A stretch of 64,000 nt of DNA from Arachnopeziza araneosa (lineage: Eukaryota; Ascomycota; Leotiomycetes; Helotiales; Arachnopezizaceae), in assembly GCA_003988855.1 (NCBI GenBank), contig QYAI01000163.1:62001-126000 (forward strand). Reading direction: 5' to 3'. Positions 30,836 to 42,309 of the stretch are shown piece by piece. Within the stretch, counting starts at the first letter, position 1. Every line of letters begins with the position of its first letter. The translations under genes were made by a program, and so were the position numbers. The notes beneath the pieces were generated by a model that had not been told where the DNA came from, did not search any database, and worked only from the letters and a program-made list of their open reading frames with translations.

Positions 30836-30946
30836 AGCGGGAAGAGTGATAGGATAAATAGACTAATGAATTTCTTTGCTGTTACAGTATCCTACCCGAC
30901 AATAGTTCAGCGCCAGGCAGTCCAGGAAGATATACAAACCACCTCT

Positions 30947-31463
30947 TCACCTCACACCCAACCACCCAGCATACCCACCCAAAAACCCCAGCACCCCAAG
31001 CGTCCCAAAGAACCCAACTGGTCTCCCAATCCCGCCTCCTCCAAACCTCCCCCTAACCATCAACCCCCTCTCCACATGCAGTACACGCAGCACCAGCAAA
31101 AGTCCCATGACTCCGGCAAGAACCTTTCGACTCCCACCATTGATCTCACACGCTATCAGCAGTATAAACGCCCAAGGGACATTCTCGGCAAAGTTGGCGT
31201 GGGAGCGCGAGCGTGCGAGGAGGGGGTCGAGCGGCGGCGGGGTTTTCGTTTTGCTTGGTTGCTGGGAGGCGTTATTGATATGAGGAATGAGACTAGATGG
31301 CACAGAGGGACATTGGTGAAAGGCTTACAGAATCAGAGGAAGAAGAAGGGAGTTTGTCGCCCAGAAAATGATTACTGCTAGCCCGTTGCAGCGAGACTCT
31401 GGCCGAGAGGAGGAGGTAGTACGCCGTGAACGGCGCGGCGAACACAGCCGTAACCGCTGTCAT
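30947..31463 (-). CDS. MAPEG-family membrane protein
   Basis: Two exons (31329-31463, 30947-31261) separated by a 67-nt intron give 149 aa. The MAPEG signature is present: RSHANFAENVPWAFILL followed by EINGG and LRVLHVERG. There are about four hydrophobic segments (VTAVFAAPFTAYYLLL, VPWAFILLIAC, VLAGVMGLLLVLRVL, VGFFGTLGVLGFLGGY), which is the normal topology. Length is normal for the family. MAPEG proteins are trimeric enzymes of the endoplasmic reticulum or other membranes, often glutathione-dependent, active in eicosanoid or detoxification chemistry; the substrate here is unknown. An extra upstream exon could exist but a tested junction led to a stop. Confidence 0.8.
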
Positions 31464-32097
31464 TGACGAGTTAGCTGCGATATCCTTCCCATCGGAAAAA
31501 CGAACACCGGATCGTGAGACGACGTCCCACTAGTTTAAAATAATAACTGACGAAAAGTGAAGGGAGCCTTACGCAGAAATCCTGGCGTGACCGAATTGAC
31601 GACAGACATTGCTATTTTTTGGGTTTTTCCGGTTCTCTCTTGCTGTGTATCGATTCCCGCTTGAACTTACTCCAAGATCTGAGACTGGATCTTGTTTATT
31701 CAGGGAAGCAGAGTTAGGCGAGAACCGGTGATGCTACAACTGTTCAAATCAACCGAGTGAAGAAACAATTGAACGAGATGAATAATGTTGATTTATAGAA
31801 AATGTGCTGGTAGAGAAAACTTTGAAGAGCCCAACATAGCCCAAGGACAACTAGATACCTAAATTGGAAAGGCGTTTTGTTGTACAGCAGATGAGCCGGG
31901 GTTGCATGCAGCCGTCGTGTATATCGAAAGCTTATTTGCAGGGCCGAGAACATGTGAATCCATCAACAGAGGAGTGGAATTGGAATCAAGTATTTAATAT
32001 ATAATATAGAAGGTACGGACAAGGTATAAGGGAACAAAAACAAGGGGTATCTCAGCACTCAAAATCTTCTCACGAGCACGAATCTAGGGAGTCACTC
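31464..32097. other. Intergenic
   Basis: Promoter side of the MAPEG gene and 3' side of the glycosyltransferase gene. A 69-codon minus frame (31744-31953) has no supporting features. Confidence 0.4.
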
Positions 32098-33329
32098 TCA
32101 CCCCACTTCATCAGGATGCCACCATCTGCCATCTTTAAACACACTATTTGGTGGCAGCACCGCCTCCTGTAACTCAAATCCTACTCCACAAATGTGCTTC
32201 CTCTTCCATGCAAATTCCAGATACAGCCCTAGCCAGACTGATCTATCCCGACAATCAGTCGCACCAAACCACTGGGTCTTCTTACACTTTGGCATAGATC
32301 GATTTAATAACTCTTTGCTCGCTACCATCCAGGGTTTTGGTAATGGCCAATCTGAAAAATGAAGGAATCTAGCTTCAGCAAGCATAACGTCAGCATCCCA
32401 TTCATCCCGGCGACGGTACGGCGATGGGATAGAACTTAGGTAAGCCGAGTGTTTGTCAAGGCGAAATTCTCCTGAGAGCAGGTTGTATGGTCGTGCTGGG
32501 AGACGGAGGAGTGCGGAAGAGGTCGAGCTGGCTGGGAAAAGGCTATGTAGTAGGTCCATGTCGTAAGTCTCTGGTCCAGCTTCGGCGACAGCCTTTTCAA
32601 TTCTTGCAAAAATTGAGGCAGAAGGTGTAATAACCATCAATTTACTAGAATAAGACCAGCCTTGTGATTCGCCCCAATAGACCCATGGCATGGCGATCTC
32701 AGCAGCTTGAAGCAGTAATAGTTCGTCCATATTGAGGCGGTAAAATGCATCCGAGTCAAGGTAGACGACGCGCGAATATTGGGTCAAGTTGAAAGCGAGA
32801 AGTTTGGTGAGGGAGGAGGACCAGGTCTTTTGTGTGGTATTATGGGTGATGGGCGCAACAGGGTGTAGTTTGACATTGTAATTCCTTGCGGCTGTTTGGA
32901 GGAGTCGGGCTACGGGTGTGAGTTCTTGAGATGGGCTGGTCGGGTCGATTTCATTCGGGTCCCAGGTGGATGGGTAGAGCAGAGTCCTGGCAATTTAGCT
33001 ACATTGTCACTGGGTAGATGGGATATGTACCTCTGGGCAAGACTCTTAATCTCAAGCTCATCAATCTCGCTCCAGATCATCAAGGCATTGCAGAGATATT
33101 CGGGAGAGGCCGCATATTGCACGTAGGATAACTTGGTCCAATCGATCTTTCGCGACTCGACTATGGTAGTTGGTCGTGCAAGCGGAGCATAGGATTGTCC
33201 ATTGTCGTGATTGTGCTCAATCACCCACTGGAAGCCGAAGAACAAGCAGACACCGATGGCCAGCAGCTGGGCGGCGGGATGGGAAGCGATACGGCGGAGT
33301 CTGCGAGAAACAAAGCGGATGTTGGCCAT
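32098..33329 (-). CDS. Glycosyltransferase family 8, type II membrane protein
   Basis: Two exons (33031-33329, 32098-32986) with a 44-nt intron give 395 aa. A short basic N-terminus (MANIRFVSRRLRRIA) precedes a single membrane anchor (AAQLLAIGVCLFFGFQWVI), the layout of Golgi glycosyltransferases. The catalytic part has YVQYAASPEYLCNALMIW, LLQTAARNYNVKLHPV, and the metal-binding D-x-D in RVVYLDSDAFYRLNMDELL, then MPWVYWGES and a late HFSDWPLPKPW block. This is the glycogenin-like/GNT1-like branch of GT8, which adds a sugar from a nucleotide donor in the Golgi lumen. The GlcNAc-transferase GNT1 type is the most likely relative; the exact donor is not readable. Confidence 0.85.
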
Positions 33330-33787
33330 GGGAGTCGCATATCGGAATGGAATCTCCTCCTCGCTCCCGCCTGCGCTGGTGGTTCAATGACTGCAGCTTC
33401 ATCCGGTGGAGGTTGATGGTTGTATTTGCTTTTCCCATCGCGATGACGCTAGAGGTGGCCCAAGGCGGTGAAGATTTCCTGGTCCCAGCCTCATCTTCTC
33501 CTGGCTTCCTCACTCGTTGTTTTCTCTCTTCAACTGCAGGCTGATTGGTTTCGGCCTCCTCTACAAATATGTTTTCGCCCTCAGATCTGCCATCAATTGG
33601 TCCACGTATATGAGCAGGTGGCAGGCAGTAGATGGGTCTGCTTCAGCCTCGCGCGTCTATGAAAGCCAAGAGCACACCGTGTAGAAGAAGGCGCTTCACC
33701 TCAGCAGACCAAGGCAAAGGTTACTCCATTATGTTCCTGTCTATTACATCTCGGATCCAAGCTCTATGTGGTTAGAAGAAGGCTCTC
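33330..33787. promoter_or_regulatory. Divergent region
   Basis: Lies between the start of the GT8 gene and the start of the 2EXR-like gene. No gene and no specific site recognised. Confidence 0.35.
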
Positions 33788-35009
33788 ATGTCAATCCTTT
33801 TCGCTCTGGCTTCTCGTCTCTGGCCCCGCCAAGAGGATGCAAACGCCGACGCTGAAGACGTCTACCGCGTGCTGAACTACAGGGGCTGCTTCTGCAACGC
33901 CTTCAAGGGCCAAAGATTAAGGGAGCGGAGATTGAGAATGGAGGGAGCTCGATACAACTCGGACAGATTTCCTTGGCCGAATCCAAAGAAGTCAATATCG
34001 TTTAATCTTCGTGGTCTCCCTCCAGAAGTCCGGATAGCCATTTTCGAGTATGAGATCAGAAAGTGGAAGTGGGGACGGCGGACCCCAACTCTTCTCAAAG
34101 CTCTGCGTCCAGATTCAGTCATGTATTTTGAAGCCTTGGAGATTTATTATGAGATCATGAGTTTCCCCATCATTACCAGGACTCAGAAGAAGCTCAAGTG
34201 GATGCCAGCTTCGATCAAAGAGCGAGTCAAGATCCTGGAGATTTGGTATGGGTATGTAAGAATCGCCGCGATACAATACAGTACTAAGCTGCTGTAGAAT
34301 GGGACTGTCAAAGGATCAATGGGGTTTCGAGTTGTCGTTTGGGGTCCCAGACTTTCAATTCCTCAACTGTCCCAACGTCTATGCCCTCTACATCTCATCA
34401 TCGACAGAATTACGTGGCATTAATTGGATCCCCAGGTTCCTCGACCAAGTTCAACAAGCTGTTGTTCATCTTCCGCAGCTGAGGAAACTCGTCATCGAGA
34501 TTCCTTATGGCGCCGTGATACGAATCCGTGAAGGTAACCAATATGCCCTTCACTTACAACAACCAACGCGCCAGATTAACGCTGCTCTACGTGTCCGTCC
34601 GCAATGGGTTCAAAGAATTCAAAGACGGAGAGTAACTATCAGATGGGATGCTGAAGAGGGTGAGACTTTGACTTGGACGGACGATCGCTACTTCAAGAGC
34701 ATCCCGTGGCAAAGATACGGCATGGCCATGAGCTATTTCCCTGCAGCCTTTTCCCATAATGTAGTCTTCTGGCAGAAGATCAATCTGCATTTCTCGGGTC
34801 TCAATCCTAAGCGTTTCATGAATTTCTGTCTGGATTTCAAGTGTCCTTGTTGGCGGATTCTACCAACCAGGGTTTCGACTCCAGAATTGGATCGAAAGAA
34901 GAAATTGGGGTCGCCTTTTGCATTATTGCGACCTGATCCTCAGATGCCGCCTGTAAGGCTCGGCTCGAAATACTGTATACCGGATGGATTCTTTCCAGGC
35001 TTACGATAA
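33788..35009 (+). CDS. 2EXR/F-box-like hypothetical protein
   Basis: Two exons (33788-34251, 34298-35009) with a 46-nt intron (GTATGT donor) give 391 aa. Near residue 76 the block FNLRGLPPEVRIAIFEYEIR is the LPPEVR-x-x-IFE core seen in 2EXR and F-box-like domains of fungi. Later regions contain ERVKILEIWYGMG at the junction, VVHLPQLRKLVIEIPYG and a Cys pair in LDFKCPCWRIL. There is no signal peptide. Proteins of this large fungal family are mostly uncharacterised; those with true F-boxes recruit targets to ubiquitin ligases, but that role is not shown here. Confidence 0.65.
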
Positions 35010-35798
35010 ATTCACCTCAATTCATATGTCATTGCGTTTGGTTATGATTCACCCCTCCGTAGACTTTTGATGTATATAGTGAGGGCTTCGAGATATATCT
35101 CAAGCTGCAACAGGGGAAATGCGACCTCACAGAGACCTGAGTCATCCTGTGTAATGCAGCGTGACTACTTGCGTGTGCGCAAAGCATTAACTTCAATGAG
35201 CTATTGATATGTAAGTAGAAACGAAAGTTGTTTCTCGACCTCTCTTCTTGTTCAAGTAACAGCCGTCAAAAATCAGATTTGAGTTCCATAGCTGTCGTAG
35301 ACCCTCGTCTCTGCGCTTGGTTCTACCTCCTTTCTTATTGTATGTGCTAACTCCTAATATTCAGACTATTCTAATCATCTACAGTAGGCCACCATACGAA
35401 TTGTACATAATTACTTCAGCTGTGCGAGGTAGGCTTAGCACCGCAGTACTGTGACTGCGGGTTTAGAACCCTTTAATCGAGCACTCCAAAGTGCTTTGTT
35501 CCGGATGAAGGCTCATTCCACCGATAGTATGTGACAAAAATGTGAAGGTTTAACCACAAAGAATCTTGCTTAGAAGCCGCTAGATAGTGAGAGCAGTGGC
35601 CGCAAACAGACTGAACAAAGTCGCAAGTAACAAGGAATGATAACAAAGGTGAGGAAAGGTGAAGAAAGGATCTTAAGTTAGAGCCGTTCTCGTCAAACTT
35701 CTCAAGGTCATCACAACGACCAACTCGAAACCAACTGTCAATTTGATAGCCTTCATACATCCAGTTCACGCCTGCTTGGCGAAGAGATTTTTGCCAAG
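35010..35798. other. Intergenic with hairpin near 35440
   Basis: No gene supported. A strong hairpin (CCGCAGT-ACTGTG-ACTGCGG, about 35441-35460) is followed by GGTTTAGAACCC. A minus-strand frame at 35473-35805 overlaps the promoter of the next gene and lacks support. Confidence 0.35.
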
Positions 35799-38399
35799 AT
35801 GTCACACGAATTTGTGTCGGCGAAAAACGAGATTAAGAAAACTGAGCAGAAAGCACAAGATGTCGAACCCCAAGACCTTGCTCATTACTACCGCAAGCGC
35901 ATGAGAGCTGCTTATAAGTTAGCCGAACAATTTTTCAAAAGCCAACCAGGTGATCCTGCAGCCTTAGACCCCGATTCTTCGTCGTCACAACCTAAGAAGA
36001 GTGACGATGACTGCCAACAAAAGCTTCAAGCGGCTTTATTGAATAACCAACGACTACACGCAGCCAATGAGAAGTGGAGGAATCTCTATAAAGATGCTTG
36101 CTCTCGCATTCCAATTCCTGGTCAGATTGAAGCCATCATAGCCATTGCCAAGGAAAGCCAGGAGAGATGGAAACAGTCGCTCGAGTTGACTCGTGTCGTA
36201 TTAGAACCTACACAAGTCGAAGAGTCCGATTCGCCATTGGAAGAAATTGCCAAATTAAGGAAGCAACTAGCTGCTAAAGAGCAACAGATCACTGCCACGG
36301 TTGAGAATGCCAAGACAGCAGAGGAAGATTGCCACAGGGCCAAGGAGAAGCTCCAACAACAAATCAATGCCTTTCAAAAGCAGTCGAAAGGCGAAGGAGG
36401 TGATGGGGAGAATGCTGCAAGCCTACGAAGGCATTTAGCTGATGCACAAAAACAATTTGACAATTTGAACCACCAACTAGCAAGCCTCAAAGATAAGCAC
36501 GTCAAAGATAATAAGGCAAATTCTAGGCTCCAGCAAGAAATCGATGCTCTTAATAAACAGTTGGACAGTCAAGAGGATGATGAGCATAATGCTACAATCT
36601 TACAAAGCCAATTGGATAATGCACAAACACAAATTGACAATCTGAACCAGCAACTTGCAAAGATCAAAGACGAGCACACCAAAGAGAAAAAGACAAATTC
36701 TCAGCTCCAACAAGACCTGAACGATTGTCTGCAGGATCACGCTCAACTCCAGGCCCGCATTGATGCGCTCCAGAAGGCAGGAGGCGTACCTGTCAGTGGC
36801 GAATCGGTTATTCAACTTGCCAGGCTGGTCAAAAGCCAGATTCGTGTAACTACCACGGCTGTCGATCTTCGTCTCCTCGCATCGCAGTTGCAAGCATTAC
36901 TCTCGCCCATGATCAACTCTCTCGACCTAAGTGCCATCCCTCGACCTCCATTCCGCATAGTTGTGTCACCTGTACAACAAGTAGCTGGCTTGGATGAGAA
37001 GGACGGTTCTGTCTATGCAAGAGACAATGCGGCCAATTTTGCTGCACAGCTTCAGGCCAATCTCTCGAGGATTGTGAATGGGTTTAACTCGGATGATTTC
37101 AGAACCTTCTTTGAAAATGTGCTTCGGAATGCGAGATTAATCAATCCTTTGCCAAGAAGACCCCCTCCGCAGGGACCTCCAGGTGGAGGACAGCATGGGC
37201 CTGGGGGTGATGGCGGTCCCGGTGATGGTGATGATGATGGTGGTGGTGGAGGAGATGGAGGAGCAAGGCCCCCACCTCGACCAGCCATCAACCCTCGCAG
37301 AGCCAGAGTGCCTTGGGGAATAAGAAGGGGCGCAGCACCACCCCCAGTGGTAACCAAACCAGCAGTCCAACCAGGATTTAATCAATTGGCCCTCGATGGC
37401 ATCAACCGCCTACCAAGGCGTCCACCTCCAAGAGCAAATCCCCTCACACCTGGCTTCGGCCGCCGGCCACGACGACTTGATCCCGCCCTACAGCAACGAA
37501 TGGACTGGGGTTTGGATGCGTGGAGAGGCCAACGTTTCCCAACCTCGCCAAATGCGCCGGGTCCTCGACCTGTGATAGTTGTTACAAGATTGGAGAGAGC
37601 TGAGCGAGATTTTGTGAATGCAGCAGCACTGTTGGACAGAGTGATACGAACCAGGCGAAATGCGAGGAGGTCGGGTCGACTACCCAACTTAGAGAGGCAC
37701 GAGCAGGAAGTCAGAGCAGCAAGGAGGGATTTGAGGAGATTGCGGAAGCTGGTAGCCGTATTGACGAGAGATGGGGAAAACGCTCCTACTCCCCAAACAC
37801 CACCATCATCATCATCATCTTCGCCCCCCCGCCGCATGATAGCCAATTTAAAGAGGGATGATGAGAATGAGAATGATGATGAGGAGGAGGAGGAGGAGGA
37901 GGACGCTGCTTCTCCCTCATCATCATCGTCCTCGTCTTCCTCGTCATCTTCCTCTTCCTCGTCATCTTCCTCTTCCTCCTCCTCATCAACATCCTCATCG
38001 TCGTCCTCATCACCGTCCTCACCTTTCTCTTCTCCCATTCTCGTTCCCTCTTTCTCTTCAAACAACAAGCAGCATCATGCCCATCATCATCACGCCAACC
38101 ATCAAAATCAAGATCCCCAAGGTTACACCCAACCTCACACCCATCATCACGCCCACCATCAAAATCAAGATCCCCAACCTCACGCCCATCATGCCCATCA
38201 TCATCACGCCCACCATCCAAATCAAGATCCACAACCTCCCGCACCAGAAAATATAAAATCACCCGCTGAACCCGCCAGCACAGCTAGGAAACAATCAACA
38301 GCTACTGACGGTGATCAAACACCACAGGGAAAACGAAAAACGTCTGCGAATAAAGTTTCCGCCATCACAGTCCCACCGAAGAGGAGGAAGATGGAGTAA
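35799..38399 (+). CDS. Coiled-coil, low-complexity hypothetical protein
   Basis: Uninterrupted frame of 866 aa starting MSHEFVSAKNEIKKTEQ. The first 330 residues are Gln/Lys/Glu-rich coiled coil with an internal repeat of about 60 residues: KQFDNLNHQLASLKDKH is echoed by TQIDNLNQQLAKIKDEH. A globular segment follows (about 335-445), then a Gly/Pro/Asp-rich linker, a basic Arg-rich part (RTRRNARRSGRLP), an acidic run, a long poly-Ser tract and a His/Gln/Asn/Asp repeat (HHAHHQNQDPQ-like, three copies), ending in a basic PPKRRKME that looks like a nuclear-localisation signal. No enzymatic domain is recognised. A structural or scaffolding role in the nucleus is a guess. Confidence 0.7.
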   Translation: MSHEFVSAKNEIKKTEQKAQDVEPQDLAHYYRKRMRAAYKLAEQFFKSQPGDPAALDPDSSSSQPKKSDDDCQQKLQAALLNNQRLHAANEKWRNLYKDACSRIPIPGQIEAIIAIAKESQERWKQSLELTRVVLEPTQVEESDSPLEEIAKLRKQLAAKEQQITATVENAKTAEEDCHRAKEKLQQQINAFQKQSKGEGGDGENAASLRRHLADAQKQFDNLNHQLASLKDKHVKDNKANSRLQQEIDALNKQLDSQEDDEHNATILQSQLDNAQTQIDNLNQQLAKIKDEHTKEKKTNSQLQQDLNDCLQDHAQLQARIDALQKAGGVPVSGESVIQLARLVKSQIRVTTTAVDLRLLASQLQALLSPMINSLDLSAIPRPPFRIVVSPVQQVAGLDEKDGSVYARDNAANFAAQLQANLSRIVNGFNSDDFRTFFENVLRNARLINPLPRRPPPQGPPGGGQHGPGGDGGPGDGDDDGGGGGDGGARPPPRPAINPRRARVPWGIRRGAAPPPVVTKPAVQPGFNQLALDGINRLPRRPPPRANPLTPGFGRRPRRLDPALQQRMDWGLDAWRGQRFPTSPNAPGPRPVIVVTRLERAERDFVNAAALLDRVIRTRRNARRSGRLPNLERHEQEVRAARRDLRRLRKLVAVLTRDGENAPTPQTPPSSSSSSPPRRMIANLKRDDENENDDEEEEEEEDAASPSSSSSSSSSSSSSSSSSSSSSSSSTSSSSSSSPSSPFSSPILVPSFSSNNKQHHAHHHHANHQNQDPQGYTQPHTHHHAHHQNQDPQPHAHHAHHHHAHHPNQDPQPPAPENIKSPAEPASTARKQSTATDGDQTPQGKRKTSANKVSAITVPPKRRKME
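37915..38017 (+). repeat. TCN-codon microsatellite encoding poly-Ser
   Basis: Inside the coiled-coil gene, a run of TCA/TCG/TCC/TCT triplets encodes about 35 serines almost without a break. Mixed codons show that it is not a recent single-triplet expansion. On the minus strand it reads as acidic GAN codons, which keeps spurious frames open there. Confidence 0.85.
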
Positions 38400-39538
38400 G
38401 GAAAGAAAGTATAAGATTGAGGTTGCTTGTTGTGAGATGCTGGCTGGTGAGGAAGGAATTTCAATGTCGTTGGGGAAGGGGTGTCATCCAGAGAATGAGT
38501 GATGGGGGTAGAAGTTGTCTTGTGAGGGGCGGATTGTTTTCGTGTTATTGTCCGACTGAGTGAAGTGAGGATGAGCGGGCCGCAGATGAAAAAATGAAAA
38601 AAAAATTAACAAAAAAGGGGAGTGACAGGTCGAGGAGGTGTTGGTCTATACTTTTGTTACTCTATTCGCTTTTCCTTTTCTTTCTCGCAGTCTTTCCCGT
38701 AAATAGTTATATCTTACAGTCAAAACTCGACTTGGGATCAGAGCAGGAGGAGTTGGATCTGAGATGGACCTGATTTGGAACTGATTTGGAAATGAGTTGG
38801 AACCGGAGTTAATTTGGAATTGAAATCTACCTCGCTGTCAATCACTCTCTCTTCATGCCAACGTCCGTCCCTACGTAGCGAGCAACCCACCCTGCCGAGA
38901 CGATTTTATTGTGTAGAGGTGTTACGTCTCTCCCCGATGAGTATTTGAACTTACTGAGGTCTTCTCAAGGACCTCTCTTACGAGATTGATCTTGGTAAGA
39001 AAATATCGCGGTCTTGGTGATACCAGAAGTAGCAAAGTAAAAGATTGCTTGAGCGCTTCTAAATATAAAAGGTTGGAGAAGAATTACCAGACCAAGACTT
39101 GTAGTCTATGTCACTGCTACGAATCCTTATTTTCGTATTGTTGTTTAAACCCCCTTTACAGGAGTAGGATCTTTAAAATAGCTTAATCATAGTCAACATC
39201 TCACTGGTTCCTTTGTAGCGAGACCAAGCGAGACCAGGGGACTGTAAAATGTTCATAAAGCCCGTGCGCAGTGTTGCACTTAGCCGCAGAATCTGTACGT
39301 TCCCTCCAACACCATCACACTCGTCCAGTACCAACGCGACTTCTCGTACCCAGCCAATCCTCTCTGTTAATGATGTTTGATAGCCCTCCAATGGCCGGTA
39401 TTGTGCAGGTGAATGGAGAAGGGGGAGGGAATTCACCTTTGTACCACCACGAGCGCCTACCTGACGTGTTGTCCAACCCTCCCCCTTCTTCGATAGCATA
39501 CAATACATGCGAGATCATCACGCCTCGAATACGCAGAA
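38400..39538. other. Intergenic without a supported gene
   Basis: Holds the 3' region of the coiled-coil gene and the promoter of the SET-MYND gene. Repeated phrases GATTTGGAA/GAGTTGGAA occur near 38740-38825. Short frames on both strands at 39170-39560 have no features. Confidence 0.4.
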
Positions 39539-41309
39539 ATGTCGAGCTCAGCCGGTGACCTAATGTTTGCCCTTCAGGACGTCCTTGGGAAAGGCAAAGG
39601 ACTCGTCGCTACACGAAAGATCCCTAGGGGTACACGCATCCTCTCTGAAGAGCCCATTATCAGAACGCCTGAATACGCAATTGACAGTCCGACCCTTCGT
39701 GCATCCATACGTAGGCAAGTTGATGCGCTCAGCGCAGACCAACGACAAGCCTTCCTCTCTCTGCATAACATTTTCGCCGACGATGTTGCCTCGCGAGACC
39801 TTGGGATCATTCGAACGAATGCTCTCCCGTTTGGAGAGGATGTGGGAGAAGTCGGTATCTTCCTTGATGCATGTCGTATCAATCATGCCTGCGACAACAA
39901 TGCCCAGAAAGGCTGGAACGATAGCATCAAGCGGCACACCATCCACGCATTGCGAGATATTGAGAAAGGCGAGGAGATCACAATCTACTACCTCAGAGTC
40001 GTCAACAGCCGCAAAGACCGCCAAGAAGCTCTTCAAAGAGGTTTTGCGTTTACCTGCTCGTGTCGTCTTTGCTCCTTACCACCAGATCAGAGTCAAGAAA
40101 GCGATAGAAGGCTAGAGGAGATCCTCAAGCTAGACAGTCTCATTGCGAGAGATGGCTTGATGGGCATCCTGTTCACCCCATTACAAAAGCTTCGATATGT
40201 TGATCAACAGATCCGTCTCTACAATGAACAAGGACCAGATGACGTCGGTTTGCCTAGGGCATTCTTTGATGCCGCACAAATCGCTATTGCTCATGGAGAC
40301 CTCGCTAGGGCACGAATTTTTATAGAACGGGCGGTGCGTGGATGGATTATCCTCGAGGGCAACGACAGTTCCACCGTGCTTACGAACAGTCTTCTGATGC
40401 AGGACCCCTCGAAGCACGGGTTATACGGGACGTTGATGGAGTGGAAGACTGCTGTAGGTGACATTCCTCCAGGGCTTAGCCCGGAAGACTTGGATGACTG
40501 GCTATGGAGGAGGGAGAAACCAAAACGACAGCCAGCAAGCTTTCGAAATCGAGCGACGTTCCCAGGTTTTGATGACTTGCCACTCAGGAACGATGTTAAC
40601 CCCTACGCAAGCAGCAACACGTTAACGTATCGACCACAACGGCATTGGTTGTTCCTAGCCGAGATTATCGACTACTTCATATTAGCTCGTCTACAGCTAG
40701 AAATAAAGGATGTTGACGGCAAGACGGTTCCGCTCATCTTCTATACGGACGGGCGGGGCAGTGAATTGGCACCCTCGCAGATTCAGAAAGGGTACACTGT
40801 TGCGGTCCTCTACGCACGACGTCGCGTATTCCTGTATTCTGAGCCGGGCATCCGTCATGAGGAGCCCTCGAATATCAAGGTACCATTTCCAACTTGTTGG
40901 ACTGCAAACTTACTCTATCTTTCTAACGCATTGCACCCCCACAGATATTTCCACTGTCGCTGGAGAAGTTGCTTGCCTTGAGCGATCGGGTCCAAGCATT
41001 CTCAACTGAAATAAATGGCAGAAGAGCTTGTCACGGCTGCGGCAAGCAGGCAGCCTCCCTGATGAAATGCAACAGGTGTTCACTCTTCTGGTACTGTAAC
41101 AAAGTAAGCTTGTCATCTTAGCCCATAAAGTCCGATTAGGATGCTGACTTGATCGCAATAAGACCTGTCAGAGTGCTGGCTGGAATATGAAAGGCCACAA
41201 GGCAGACTGCAAGCTTCTCAAGGATGCCGATCTGAAAGGACTGTTTTCTCTCAATTGGGATAATTTTGAAGGCCCCGTCAGCTTTCCCTTGAATACTGCA
41301 ACGGCCTAG
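39539..41309 (+). CDS. SET-domain protein with C-terminal MYND zinc finger
   Basis: Three exons (39539-40879, 40945-41103, 41163-41309) give 548 aa. The SET domain starts at residue 9 (LQDVLGKGKGLVATRKIPRG, SEEPII), continues to CRINHACDNNA, the usual NHSCxPN site with Ala for Ser, and GEEITIYYL, then a cysteine-rich post-SET (FTCSCRLCSLP). A helical repeat region follows (LARARIFIERAVRGW). The last two exons carry a MYND finger: CHGCGKQAASLMKCNRCSLF-WYC, then CQSAGWNMKGHKADC. Order SET then MYND at the very end differs from SMYD proteins, where MYND is inserted inside SET. By family a lysine methyltransferase, possibly acting on non-histone targets; activity is not shown. Confidence 0.85.
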
Positions 41310-41519
41310 AAAGGTCCGGCGGATCTGTAACCCAGCGATCAATATGTCACATTGAAGTTATTGATGGAAGCTTTAGGTATTGATACTCTATGCAAAAAAT
41401 GCCTTTTTCAGGATGTGTATTCTTCGGCTAAACCAAAGACTGTCTTAATCGTTACTATGCTGTGCAAAGCCAATTTCCCTAGTCTCCCCGCCTTCATAGT
41501 CGTCAAATAGAAGTATATG

Positions 41520-42010
41520 TCGACCACCCATCCGTCTCCCAGAGCCAGTTTTCAAGTTGCTTTCCACATAGACCCTGGGGAGCCTCCCAGCTATCATCAT
41601 AACATCCCATACTCTCCCCATACAGGTCGTAGTCTACAGGTTGCTTAGCGAGATGCCTAACTTGATCGTCGTCGGGTTGTCATCACCAGCAAGCACCTTC
41701 CGAGCAGCATACGCTCTCTCGACGAAGACCTTGGCTCGGGCCTTGTCCCCGACCACGGCTGCGATCTGAAATGCGCTGAAGCAGGTCCTCGCAAGCCGTA
41801 TGTCACAGATGCCCTCCTCTTCCAGAAATTCGAAGACCCGACGTACCTGGCTGAAAGACTTGGCCGGGTGCTGAAGGACCTGGTCTAGGTCGGTGGCAGC
41901 AGCTCGTCTTCATCGATCGACCGGATTTGGGCGAGCCTGGAATCACTACCGGCGCGTGCAAGCAACGGCAAGGAGCAGAGCTCGCACGTATAGTGTGACA
42001 AGCAGGTTTA
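41520..42010 (-). pseudogene. Broken SET-domain gene fragment, inverted beside intact copy
   Basis: On the minus strand the pieces CELCSLPLLARAGSDSRLAQ, then FEFLEEEGICDIRLAR with ARAKVFVERAYAARKVL, then QLENWLWETDG correspond in order to the post-SET, helical-repeat and C-terminal linker of the SET gene at 39539-41309 (FTCSCRLCSLPP, ARARIFIERAVRGW, DLDDWLWRREK). The pieces lie in different frames, with breaks near 41890 and 41635. The SET core and MYND finger are absent. It is more like other fungal SET proteins than a recent copy of its neighbour, so it may be a separate decayed paralogue placed tail to tail. Confidence 0.7.
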
Positions 42011-42309
42011 GGTCACGGGTTCGGGAGCAAGGTCGGAGCTAGTTCGGGCTAAGGGCAGAGCCCCTTTTGCTTCTCTTCTTTTTGCACACTTCTCCTACAA
42101 TTAACATTCCAAACCTCTGCTATTCTACTCTGCACCGCTCTTAAAATTTTAGAAGGGGAAATGCAGAAATTAACATAGCCGTCTTCCTATTCCGCCGCAT
42201 GTAGCCATTTGCCACTTACGCTTACCATGCTCTCACTACCTATAGGTAGGACGTCATTCCTGTCAAAAATTGGAAAGAAAGAAGAAGACAAGAACTGAAA
42301 AGGATGAAG

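Noticed and set aside
35400..35475. tRNA-like hairpin with GGTTTAGAACCC
   Set aside because: The hairpin CCGCAGT/ACTGCGG is real, but there is no acceptor stem, no A box and the T-loop is not GGTTCGA; it does not make a tRNA.
37382..38262. Long minus-strand and other-frame ORFs under the poly-Ser/His gene
   Set aside because: They are by-products of triplet-rich low-complexity DNA on the opposite strand of the intact 866-codon frame.
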